Positions 54,590 through 64,000 of a stretch of DNA of 64,000 nucleotides are shown in pieces; positions within the stretch are counted from its first letter, which is position 1, and every line of letters starts with the position of its first letter. Location of the stretch: NCBI RefSeq assembly GCF_023898315.1, contig NC_064616.1, forward strand, positions 533,529,102 through 533,593,101, written 5' to 3'. The translations under genes were made by a program, and so were the position numbers. Origin of the DNA: Schistocerca nitens (lineage: Eukaryota; Arthropoda; Insecta; Orthoptera; Acrididae). The notes under the pieces were generated by a model. It was not told where the DNA came from, ran no database searches, and saw only the letters and a program-made list of their open reading frames with translations.

Positions 54590-54632
54590 GGACGGGGGGG
54601 GGGGGGGAGAAAGGGGTGGGAGGTGGACAAGG
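54590..54632 (+). repeat. Poly-G run, possible G-quadruplex
   Basis: A run of about 15 G near 54594-54608, with neighbouring G clusters ('aaggggtgggaggtgg'), gives four or more G-tracts within 40 bases on the plus strand. Confidence 0.6.
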
Positions 54633-54939
54633 CGTTACAAATGAATAATGAAAATTCATTACAGCAGACCACTGAAATGTGGTATTACTAAAAAACTGAA
54701 CGCTTACATTTTACAAGTAAACACATAGCAGACGTCATATACATAGAATGAGGCAATATATTAAGCAAGCAAAAAATTACCAAATACTCGTATTTAAGAT
54801 AATAACACCTATTTTGAATCAGTTCGTTCATTTAATAAAGTTTTCGGATCCTTTTCTCAATAAACATAAATCTCAACGTCGGCTAACAGGTCCATTGTTC
54901 CACTTTTGTGGCTAAAATACAATTTTCTAAATTTTCGTC

Positions 54940-55058
54940 AATATTAGAAACTCAGTCTGGTCGTTTACAAATTTTCTTTAAACTTGGAATGTTTGATGGC
55001 ATGTGAAGTAGTATGCTGACGGAATCTTGCTTTAAAGGATCTACCAGTCTGACCAATA
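54940..55058 (-). pseudogene. Penelope-like GIY-YIG endonuclease piece
   Basis: On the minus strand 'FIGQTGRSFKARFRQHTTSH' and 'AIKHSKFKENL' carry the YIG half of the GIY-YIG motif, the arginine (R of 'ARFRQH') and the following helix. The preceding 'KSDVCGS' lies beyond the Tc1-like insertion near 56515. The distal catalytic glutamate was not found. Confidence 0.72.
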
Positions 55059-55060
55059 AA

Positions 55061-56508
55061 CACACATAAAAAATTTTTTTGCATCACCCCGGTTCCCAGA
55101 ACTCCTGAAGATGGACGTTGACTGTGGATATTGTATCACAGACACAGTCCCTTTGACTGTCCAGAAATGTCACTAAACCCGCCCAAAGATGTAAACAACC
55201 ATGCATGAGCAGCGCCTATTAGACGGAGGGGGTCTGACAGCCGATCAGTTCCAGTCATTCAACCAGGAAGTAGGAACACGGCTCGTGTTGTCTGTAGTTC
55301 AACCATGCCTAGACGGTCAATACCGCGGTTCGATCACGTACGCATTGTTACTTTGTGCCAGGAAGGGCTCTCAACGAGGGAAGTGTCCAGGCGTCTCGGA
55401 GTGAACCAAACCGATGTTGTTCGGACATGGAGGAGATACAGAGAGACAGGAACTGTCGATAACATGCCTCACACAGGCCGCCAAGGGCTGTTACTGCAGT
55501 GGATGGCCGCTACCTACGGATTATGGCTCGGACGAACGCTGACAGCAAGGTCACCATGCTGAATAATGCTTTTCGTGCAGCCACAGGACGTCGTGTTACG
55601 ACTCAAACTGAGCGGAATAGGCTGCATGATGCGTAACTTCACTTCCGACGTCCATGGAGAGGTCCATCTATGCAACCACGACACCATGCAGTGCTGTACA
55701 GATGGGACCAACAACATGCCGAATGGACCGCTCAGGATTGGCATCACGTTCTCTTCAACGATGAGTGTCGCATATGCCTTCAACTAGACAATCGTCGGAG
55801 ACGTGTGTGGAGGCAACCCGCCAGGCTGAACGCTTTAGACACACTGTCCAGCGATTGGCAGAAAGGTGGATGTTTCCTGCTGTTTTGGGGTGGCATTATG
55901 TGAGGCCGACGTACGCCGCTGGCGGTCATGGAAGGCGCCGTAACAGCTGTATGATACGTGAATGCCATCCTCCGACCGATAGTGCAACAATATCAGCAGT
56001 ATACAATGTCAGCAGCATATAGGCGAGGCATTCGTCTTCATGGACGACAATTCGCGCCCCCATCGTGCACATCTTGTGAATGACTTCCTTCAGATTAACG
56101 ACATCGCTCGACTGGAGTGGCTAGCATGTTTTCCAGACATTAACCATATCGAACATGCCTGGGATAGACTGAAAAGGGCTGTTTATGGACGACGTGACCC
56201 ACCAACCACTCTGAGGGATCTACGCCGAATCGCCGTTGAGGAGTGGGACAATCTGAGCCAACAGTGCCTTGATGAACTTGTGGATAGTATGCCACGACTA
56301 ATGGAGGCATGCATCAATGCAAGAGGACGCAATCTGTATCACCACCTCTGAAGGTCTCTCTGTATGGTGGTACAACATGCAATGTGTGGTTTTAATGAGC
56401 AATAAAAAGGTCGGAAACGGTGTTTATGTTGATCTCTTTTCCAGTTTTCTGTACAGGTTCCGCAACTCGGAACCGAGGTGATGGAAAACTTTTTTTGATG
56501 GGTGTCAA
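55061..56508 (+). mobile_element. Tc1-like transposon inside Penelope-like element
   Basis: The ends match as inverted repeats: left 'tttttgcatcaccccggttc', right (reverse complement) 'ttttccatcacctcggttcc'. The transposase starts at 55305 with 'MPRRSIPRFDHVRIVTLCQE' and 'GLSTREVSRRLGVNQTDVVR', a clear paired helix-turn-helix. The middle is frameshifted (first-D region near 55750: 'HHVLFNDECRICL'). The last frame (56040-56351) has 'MDDNSRPHRAHLVNDFLQ' (second D) and 'CFPDINHIEHAWDRLKRAV' (third motif, with glutamate), and it reaches the stop. This is a different Tc1 family from the 27.3 and 48.7 kb copies and is better preserved. Confidence 0.9.
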
Positions 56509-56981
56509 TGAGCCGCAAACATCAGATTTAGTTTTATAAATACCTGATTTTAGCAGTCAATATGAGCGTTCTATAGAGTGTATGAGCAGCTTAGATAAAG
56601 TGTAATTATTACTGAATCAAATGTTAACTTTTCGAAACGTCTGTGCAGTCTTTGTGGATACAGTGCCTTTAAAATCCATATTCTAGAAAACTTCACGAAG
56701 AGTACTGAGCCGAACAAGAGTAATTTCGTTCAACAAATTCAAATTCTTGACGACAGTCTTAGTAGATATTTGAACAATAACATCAGGCTGGAGACCTTTA
56801 TTAACAGCAGTCTCTCTGAGTATATTCATTTCTAGTTCAATTTCTTTGGTTTGGAGCCTACAAATTAGACTACAAAGAAAGAAACGAAGTCTGACACCTG
56901 CTACAATGAACAGGACTGAGAGGCATAATCGCATTTGACGTTGTACGTTTCCTAAATATTGCAAATTTATCTGAACTGCAA

Positions 56982-57251
56982 TCACTCATTACAGAAGTAT
57001 CTAAGAAAACAAAATTGTTCTTGGTTTCTGTCCCATAGGTGAACTATTTCCTGAGGTAACTTACTAACAATTTCTAAAATCTTCTCAAGACCAGTATTAT
57101 CATCTTTATTTAATGGAATTGTATCGTTAATATAACGATGATAATAAAGGATGAGATCAATCTGTTCCGTATATTCCGCAAATTCACAGTGCTCAAGATG
57201 ATTAATAAACATGTTGGTCATCGTACCTGACAGACAGTTACCAATGGCCAA
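56982..57251 (-). pseudogene. Penelope-like reverse transcriptase fragment
   Basis: The 89-codon frame covers motifs B and C of a Penelope-like RT. Residues 1-20 hold the 'AIGxxLSGxMxNMFxxHLE' helix, and 'YYHRYINDTI' is the active-site turn with Asn for the first Asp. 'LEKILEIVSKLPQEIVH' continues the palm to thumb. Upstream motif A (the 'DVxSLYTNIP' type) is not in this frame; sequence to about 57600 is decayed. Confidence 0.75.
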
Positions 57252-57940
57252 ATCATCATGCAGATCGAATACTTGGAAAAGTAATTATATTAAAGTAATA
57301 ATTCCAACAGCATTAAAAATTCTTGTGCTTTACCTATGGATAATCGTTATGTTAAATGAAATTTCTTAACACTCATCTGTAACCACTATGAATACTTACA
57401 TTCTAAATATTCTCAATTTACTCATTTGTGCTCCGTTTGACTTGTGCTAAATGCTGCATAAGGAACACCTACAGTAAGATAAAAAAAAAAAAAAGATAAC
57501 CACTCCCGCGGCCAGAATCGAAAATATTAAGATCAGTGACAGGAATACCTTCACGATAAAATAAAGCAGTTCCCATCGGATCTTCAGGCATTATATTAAA
57601 AAACGTCATCAACATTAGCAAGGAGGTGAACGCTAACTAACCCATCTCTAATGGCGGAAAGAAACCAGATTGCCGTGTTTGAGCAATAACCTGTCTTCTT
57701 GGAGGGGGTTCGTGAGTTTTACGAAGAAGACATGAAGCTCAGTGTCCAACGAAGTGGTGTGAACCTGATCTGAAGTAATATCAATTTTTTCCACTAACCA
57801 ATCATGAAATTCGAGGGAACTTCGCCGCAGCATACGGATGGACTTGTCAAAAGCGAAACCACCAAGACCTTTGCGTGGGATCAACTTGGACATGTCGACA
57901 ACGAAGCGGTCGGTCCCGCTACCAAAAACACACTTAAATT

Positions 57941-58143
57941 AACGCGAGCCGTGCGATGTAACCGCGCTGTGTCGGGCGTCTTGTCACGATTCGAGTCCTT
58001 TCTCGGGCATGGGTGTGTGTGTTGTCCTTAGCGTAAGTTAGTTTAAGTTGGTTTAATTAGTGTGTAAACCTAGGGACCAATGACCTCTGCAATTTCGTCC
58101 CATGAAACCTTACCACACATTTCGGAAGAAAAAAAAAAAAAAC
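57941..58143 (+). mobile_element. SINE family A-prime, diverged
   Basis: The tRNA-like head is damaged (B-box-like 'gattcgagtcc' near 57990). The body 'gtttaagttggtttaattag' and the end 'catgaaaccttaccacacat' plus an A-run (58128-58142) differ from family A. The stem GGGAC/GTCCC is at 58073-58101. Confidence 0.75.
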
Positions 58144-60400
58144 GCGAAAGACGATGCAACGACGAATATCCACTCAAAAAATCAAAACACACTATGTAAA
58201 ATAAAAAAAAAAACGAACAGCTACCACTCGAAACGCTGCATCGGAATGGAAGAGTAAATACGTCCGACCAGTTCGGCACTCCAACCGAAACAGGCACTTA
58301 GCTAGAGACTTAGTACTGCTAGGAGCAGGCTCTCACTTTGGGGTTGTTCATCAAAAGATATAATCAGTAATGTTAAATATAAAATTAGTTATAAATTCTG
58401 TGTGGAATGACCTTCCTGGAATCAAATGATAAATTTGACATACCAATGTTACTCATTACGTGACAATTATTCAGATTTATTCGGAAATGGCAACGAAGTA
58501 GCAAATGAATTTATCAGGACAATTCTGAACCACACTAGGAAATAAACTGACAGACACAGGGTTGCCAAACGTGTTATACGATGTTGCCAATTCTCAATTA
58601 AACTAGCGACAGGATGAATACATTCACTCACTAGATCTGCTAAGTTGTTTAGCAATGCGGAAGCTTGCATTTTGAAGATGTGGCGATGCTCGCTGATACC
58701 GCGTTGACTGGCAGCCGAATATTACGAATATCATCTGAAGTACAGCTCTGTAAATTTTGTTCGCATTTCTGTACCTATAATTTTGATCTAAAGCGTAGTT
58801 ACGAGTAACATCTTGAGTCACGGTCTGTAGCTCGAACATCATTAATACAGAGCGATGGGAATTATTTGGATGGCCCTACTCTTCAGTAACTGTCATAGTT
58901 ATTTTTGTTTTTTGTTTATTATTTATACTGAAAACATGGAACTCATTAACCAGAAGTGATTAACCTTTTTAGCATCACCTGGCAGTGTTAACACTGAGTA
59001 AATAACATTCTTTTCATTCTCGCACAACGATGTTCCTTAAAAAAGCTTTCATTGGCACCACCTCAAACATACAATAACAGAAATGAAGAGACTGGATAAC
59101 GCTTGTTAAAAAACACGAATATCCATAAAAAGTATTTTATAAGCTGTGGATAACGTAGTTTCAGATCAGAAAAGCAAACAGTGCAGGGAAATCTTTGACA
59201 GTGACCAAAAAACAGGACTCATAAAAGCAATGAACTAAAGGAAACAAGTAAATGAGTGCAGTGAAGGATAGATAAAATAAGATTATGTGGGGGACTATAT
59301 TTCTTGTATTTATCTGTTGCGTTCAATAAACTAAGGAAAAAAGCTATAAAGTATACACTCTACTAATAAAAATGAATTGCAGCTTACCATTGTCACCTTG
59401 CAACGAACTAAGTACCCAGTACACAAACGTCCCTATCTCGTGATGAATCAGCAAGATATTACGTAATTTTGGCATAAAAACTGTCTGTGACGTTGTGCAG
59501 TCCATAGTCAGACTGAAGTAGCGGTGTGAGACTACCACGAAAGTGTGTAAATGTAGCAGTGTGGGCAGTTAATGTATTATTCCGTACCCCAATTAACTGA
59601 CTTTAATTGTTTATTCATAAAAAAACTAAAAATTAACTTTGCGGAAGCAGGAAAAGTACCAATAACAATAGTGAAAATCTGTTTCTCACGTTTGGATTTA
59701 CAGGGTACTGAATCAAGATAGCAATGAAACTTATTAGGGAATGATTTTATAAAGATTTCTTTACTGTTTATCGATCTTCCTGTGTGAAACTTTGTCACAG
59801 AAGCAGTACAAATTTTGCATTTTGCCTAATTTCAGTCGACAGCTACCACACAGTCTTTCCTTTGAAGGGTGAACACTTTACTGCTGAGCTAGAGGACCAC
59901 TGTCAAATGGAGCTCTCTCTTTGCTCAGTGATGGCCAAGGCGGTTAGTTCGTAATATAAAAGAGAGAGAGGTTGCAGTTTCAGATAAGAACAAGCTTCAT
60001 GGACTCAAAAACAAGTTTTCTAAGTGTATGTTATCCCTTAAGCGTGAATGATTCAGAATATTTCATCAAAATCACAGGGAACTATCAAATGATTATAGGA
60101 GGATAATACTCTATCACTCCAGGAAGTAAGTCGAAGGTCACAGTGTTGACAAATATAATGTGGAATATTGTCACGTCTCTAACTACTGGCAGGAAGGATC
60201 TTCCCACAGCCGAGTTGTATCTTGAGCGTCAACTACTTGCTTTTGAAAGAAAGGGAGCCGGCAGCCACCGAGTTAATCAAATGAATGCGTCAAATAATTC
60301 TATTAGCATTTCTGTAACTAGGGGTTGAAGTTAAACCGTAGTTACGAATAGTTTTCAGATTTACTGACAGCAGCCTAAGCACCATAAATTAAGATTTTAA
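58144..60400. other. Unassigned region
   Basis: No domain or repeat recognised in 2.2 kb. Frames are under 80 codons. A-runs at 58200-58215 flank nothing identifiable. Confidence 0.4.
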
Positions 60401-60728
60401 GAGAACCGGCGTCATCGGCTGCAATTGGAAAATAAAATAAATTCAACAGTGATAAGGGAAAATTGGTGCTGGTCCATTACTCGAACATGGATTTCCCCCT
60501 TTATGCAAGCGGTCGCCTTAACCACCTCGGCCATGTGGGCAGGCTTACAATCAGACCCAAATTCTTAACTTGTCTCATGCTAGTAGCGTCTGGTGTCCAT
60601 TAATCCTTTTGCTCGCAGGTTTTGGATGAGCCCCAAAAGAGTAAGGACATACTGTGCATCTGCACTGAAATTACTGCGAGCCGTCTATGCTCACAGATAT
60701 TACTGTATACATGGGTGATGCCTGTTTT

Positions 60729-61130
60729 CAAATGGCACTGACCACTATGGGACTTAACATCTGAGGTCATCAGTCCTCTAGAACTTAGAACTACTTAAAC
60801 CTAACTAACCTAAGGACATCACACACATCCATGCCGGCCGCGGTGGTCTCGCGGTTCAAGGCGCACAGTCCGGAACCGTGCGACTTCTACGGTCGCAGGT
60901 TCGAATCCTGCCTCGGGCATGGATGTGTGTGATGTCCTTAGGTTAGTTAGGTTTAAGTAGTTCTAAGTTCTAGGGGACTGATGACCACAGCAGTTGAGTC
61001 CCATAGTGCTCAGAGCCATTTGCACCATTTTTGAACACACATCCATGCCCGAGGCAGGATTCGAATCTGCGACCGTAGCGGTTGCGCGGCTCCAAGCTGA
61101 AGCACCCAGAACCGCTCGGCAACTCTGGCC
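60729..61130 (-). mobile_element. SINE family A (outer), carries an inner SINE
   Basis: Reverse orientation; it starts 'caaatggcactgaccac' and ends with the head 'ctcggcaactctggcc'. The target-site duplication 'gatgcctgtttt' is at 60717-60728 and 61131-61142, lying in the palindrome of the composite repeat. Confidence 0.94.
60833..61034 (+). mobile_element. SINE family A (inner), head variant III
   Basis: Forward copy with head 'gccggccgcggtggtctcgc' and 'gcgcacagtccggaaccgtg', a third head variant. The target-site duplication 'acacacatccat' is at 60821-60832 and 61035-61046, the same SINE site used by the inner copy at 10190. Confidence 0.95.
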
Positions 61131-61639
61131 GATGCCTGTTTTGTTGGACATCTCTGACAGAACAGGCACCATACACATATACATAGTAACCAGAAGTTAA
61201 GACTGGAGGTATTATTTGGTGGCCTATTCTTCAGTAACTGTTGTAATTATTATATATCTTACGTGTACTGCAAACTGAAAAGCTCATTTACTGGACACAG
61301 TTCAACAGTAGCTGTTTGTTGCGTCACTATAACCGATACTAAATCTGTGACGAGGGGGACGTTGGTAGACAATATGTTAATTGCGTCGACACCCCATACA
61401 CTACACAGGCACCCCATCATTGTTGTTAAATAAGTTACTTACACTGTCAGTTGTTCGTTTATCTGAATGTAAATTCCTGTTGAAACTTAATCCCTTTTGT
61501 TAAGAATTGTTGCCGCCATGCTTAGTACTGGGAGCAGATTTGGTGACAAAAAAAAAACCTTGTATAACACGTTGGATATTAAACTGATTGACAGATCACT
61601 GAATCACACAAGTTGAATCAAGGCATTTGGAGTAGATGA

Positions 61640-62960
61640 CAGTCCTCCAAAATAATTGACCTCGTTGGGAGAAAATATCATGACAAAACTATTCCATCGG
61701 GTGTGTAAAATATATGCTACAGGAAAAACACCCTCAAACTTCAAGAAGAATATAATTACTCCATTTAATAAGTCATGGTCACAAAATACTGACACGGCCG
61801 GCCGGTGTGGCCGAGCGGTTCTAGGCGCTTCAGTCTGGTACCGCGCGACCGCTACGGTCGCCGGTTCGAATCCTGCCTCGGGCATGGATGTGTGTGATGT
61901 CCTTAGGTTAGTTAGGTTTAAGTTGTTCTGAGTTCTAGGGGACTGATGACCTTCGATGTTAAGTCCCATAGTGCTCCGAGCCATTTGAACCACTTGAATA
62001 CTGACATGAATTATTTAAATCAGTATCGAAGAACAAAACTATTGGAAGCTGGGCTCAGCGAAGATCGCTTTCGATTCCGGAGAAACGTAGAAACACGTGA
62101 GGCAATTTGCCCCCGATCTTAGAGAGTAGGCTGAAGAACGACAAACTTAGGTTTCTAGCATTCGTCGATTTTGAGAAAGCATTTGGCAGTGTTGACTGGA
62201 AGACACATCGGAATTCTGAAGGTAGCAGTGATAAAATACAGGGAGATAAAGGTTATTTACAACTTGTATAAAAACAAGACTGTGGGTGAATGACACTAGA
62301 AGTAGCAGTTGTTGAGAAGGTCTGTTCCAGATGTTACTCAATCTATGCCCTGAGCAATCAGTCAAGGATACCGAGGAGAAACTTGTAAAATGTTCAACGT
62401 CATAGAAAAGAAATAAAAACTTTAAGTTTAGCTGATGACATTGTAATTGTGCTGGTAACAGCAAAAGACTTAGAAGAGCAGTTGTACGGAATGGACAGAG
62501 CCATGAAAAATGTGACATGATAAACAATAACAAAACTAGAACTAGGATAACCAAACTTAGTCGAATTAAACGTGATGATGCGAAGGAAATTAGATTAGGA
62601 AATGAGACACTAAATGTAGTACATGAGTTTTGTTATTTGGGCCACAAAGTATGTGAAGATGGCCAAGTAGAGAGGATAGAAGAAGCAGGGTACAATAACA
62701 AGAAAAACATTTCTGAAAACGAGAAATTAGTTTACATCCAACATATATGTAAATGTTCTAAAGAATTTTCCGAATGTATTTGTCTGGAGTGGAACCTTGA
62801 ACGGAACTGAAATGTCGGCTAGAATTAGATCAGACCAGAAGAAAATAAGTTTTGATTTGTTGTACTGCTGAAGAAGGGTGAAGATTACCATGGTAGGTTG
62901 GTTAGTGACGATGATCTTCATGGATTAGGGAAAGAAAGAAACAAATTTATTAAAGAATTT
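61640..62960 (+). mobile_element. RTE-like LINE relic, second lineage
   Basis: Plus-strand pieces: 'LFHRVCKIYATGKTPSNFKK' (61690-61750, RT-0/1), then after the SINE 'FRFRRNVETREAI' (62068-62106), 'LAFVDFEKAFGSVDWKTH' (62157-62210, motif A, with its aspartate), 'LSLADDIVIVLVTAKDLEEQ' (62421-62480, motif C with A-D-D), and 'LGNETLNVVHEFCYLGHKVC' (62596-62655). The intervening motif B is disrupted. The sequence is clearly different from the 43-45 kb RTE. Stops and frame changes show it is inactive. Confidence 0.82.
61795..61996 (+). mobile_element. SINE family A, full length, inside LINE relic
   Basis: Common head variant with A box 'tggccgagcggttctaggcg' and B box 'ggttcgaatcc'. The target-site duplication 'aatactgaca' is perfect at 61785-61794 and 61997-62006. 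The LINE reading resumes after it. Confidence 0.95.
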
Positions 62961-63004
62961 GACCAAAAATAGAGATCTTTTGACAGAATACGTCTGTAAC
63001 AACA

Positions 63005-63175
63005 TATACATAATTACAGGAAATTTATCACAGTTGCGAATATGTAACACCTTCGGTTGTATATTGGAATGACTACAGTGAAAATTTGTACCGAACCGAA
63101 ACTCGAACCCGACTTTCTCGCTTTATGAGAACAGTCGCCTTAACCGCTTCCGCTATCCGAGCACAAATTGCAGCA
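63005..63175 (-). mobile_element. tRNA-derived SINE, family E
   Basis: The reverse complement holds 'ctcggatagcggaagcggtt' (A-box-like) and 'gggttcgagtttcgg' (B-box-like), followed by 'gtagtcattccaatatacaa' and 'aaggtgttacatattcgcaa'. The tRNA-like part resembles that at 60472-60543. It is not a functional tRNA gene because the acceptor arm does not pair. Confidence 0.6.
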
Positions 63176-63445
63176 CGATCGAAAGTTTCATACGTCATCA
63201 TCCACGTGCACTCATACGTTACACATATTACCGTCCAGAAAGGACATACTTATTGAGAGTCGAGGGCCTGGTATTGGTGAATAAATACCAAACAGTAGTG
63301 CCTGTGTTATTATGAAGTACGCTGCAATCTTTTTTCGGAAATTTATTCATATCCGAAGGAAAAATACATCGTGTATCTTAATAACAGAAGCACTGTTATT
63401 TCGTATACACACAGTTTTCAAATGAAGTGTATTTTCCGCTTTGGT

Positions 63446-63648
63446 TAAAAAATGGTTCAAATGGCTCTGAGCACTATGGGACTTAACATCTTAGGTTATC
63501 AGTCCCCTAGAACTTAGAACTACTTAAACCTAACTAACCTAAGGACATCACACACATCCATGCCCGAGGCAGGATTCGAACCTGCCACCGTAGCAGTCCC
63601 GCGGTTCCGGACTGCAGCGCCTAGAACCGCACGGCCACCGCGGCCGGC
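63446..63648 (-). mobile_element. SINE family A, head variant II
   Basis: Reverse orientation, head 'gcagtcccgcggttccgg' as in the copy at 8485. The target-site duplication 'tccgct(t/a)tggt' is at 63435-63445 and 63649-63659. It sits at the 3' end of an RTE fragment. Confidence 0.94.
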
Positions 63649-63653
63649 TCCGC

Positions 63654-63730
63654 TATGGTCTTCTGAATGATTTGATGCAGCTCATCACAACCTTCTCTCC
63701 TGTACCAACCTCTCCATTTGCACTAAACGT
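63654..63730 (-). mobile_element. RTE 3' end fragment
   Basis: 'tgaatgatttgatgcagctc' and 'ctcctgtaccaacctctcca' parallel the 3' end of the RTE element at 42960-43020 ('tgactggtttgatgcggccc', 'ctgtgctaacctcttcatct'). It is strongly 5' truncated. Confidence 0.6.
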
Positions 63731-64000
63731 TTTCAGTCATATGATGCATGTACAGTAAAACTTGATCAAAGCGGAACGTGCATAATTCGGAAATCTAACC
63801 AAACCGTACAAATATTTCAGTCCCGACGCATTCAAGACACTTATATAAGGTATTTTTTTTGTATCAAGCGGAAAGCACAAATTTATCAAACTTTAAGAAA
63901 CAAGGATACGATAATGGATGAATGGATGAAAGAGAACGTGCAAATGAAGAGGTAGGCGAAGAAGACCAGAAATGGAGATGTTAATTAGATAGTGTGGGGA

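Larger units (their letters stand above)
54930..57920 (-). mobile_element. Penelope-like element split by a Tc1-like insertion
   Basis: On the minus strand: N-terminal region at 57893-57648, reverse transcriptase at 57251-56982 ('AIGNCLSGTMTNMFINHLEH', motif B; 'LILYYHRYINDTIPLNKD', motif C) and a frame to 56683, then 'KSDVCGS' next to 'FIGQTGRSFKARFRQH' across a 1.45-kb insertion. The latter is the GIY-YIG domain ('CGS.FIGQTGRSF'). The RT active site reads Y-I-N-D where Y-V-D-D is expected, so one catalytic aspartate is lost. No ends were defined. Confidence 0.8.
60405..61190 (-). mobile_element. Composite repeat: tRNA-like head plus palindromic end, host of nested SINEs
   Basis: A tRNA-like module in reverse orientation lies at about 60472-60543 (B box complement 'tactcgaacatgg', A box complement 'aaccacctcggccatgtggg'). 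The body runs to about 60716, and 'tgatgcctgttttgttggac' and 'gacagaacaggcacc' form the palindromic end (60716-60728 continued at 61131-61172). SINE A copies are inserted within the palindrome. The tRNA-like part resembles 63010-63170. Confidence 0.65.

Overview
The window looks like intergenic or intronic DNA from a large, repeat-rich insect genome. An acridid grasshopper or locust (Schistocerca-like) fits best. That assignment is an inference: I recognise the tRNA-derived SINE ending in 'gctcagagccatttgaacca', the RTE element with the 'GAWNVRSLNVVGKL' endonuclease, and the Tc1, mariner and jockey relics as a locust-type set. I see no convincing host exon, no genuine tRNA or rRNA gene and no bacterial-style operon. 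Nearly every interpretable segment is a transposable element, usually broken and often nested.

Layout. 1-2.3 kb: a foldback-like inverted-repeat element split by a SINE. 2.9-5.7 kb: Ty3/gypsy gag-pol relic on the minus strand. 5.7-9.0 kb: an interspersed repeat broken up by SINEs and a jockey-like LINE. 9.1-12.8 kb: a second foldback-like element, one arm of which carries a 1.26 kb array of a 16-bp unit. 12.9-19.2 kb: a third SINE family, jockey-like LINE relics, a Penelope-like GIY-YIG endonuclease and an RTE tail. 19.2-22.2 kb: mostly unassigned, ending in a GC-rich stretch. 22.2-25.2 kb: a possible LTR and the env relic of an errantivirus-like element. 25.3-27.2 kb: Penelope-like element. 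27.3-32.7 kb: two Tc1-like elements (one carrying a nested LTR), a SINE, and a palindrome/tRNA-like composite. 32.7-35.4 kb: nothing recognised. 36-40.1 kb: four mariner-superfamily relics and a SINE pair. 42.9-45.8 kb: RTE retrotransposon with an intact-looking endonuclease ORF but a deleted reverse transcriptase, next to a dimeric tRNA-like SINE. 46.3-51.3 kb: mariner and Tc1-like elements with nested SINEs. 51.3-58.1 kb: unassigned DNA, then Penelope-like relics, one split by a Tc1-like element. 60.4-64 kb: three-level nested SINEs, a second RTE-like lineage and more tRNA-derived repeats.

How the parts relate. The elements act as target sites for one another, and target-site duplications (TSDs) give the order of events. 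The strongest structural observations are: (1) a foldback family with asymmetric 16-bp unit expansion and stepwise variant blocks; (2) SINE-into-SINE insertions, always in opposite orientation, two of them at the same site; (3) a hairpin motif shared by SINE families with different heads, with base-pair-compensating changes; (4) a 488-bp LTR-like insertion with a perfect 5-bp TSD inside a Tc1 element.
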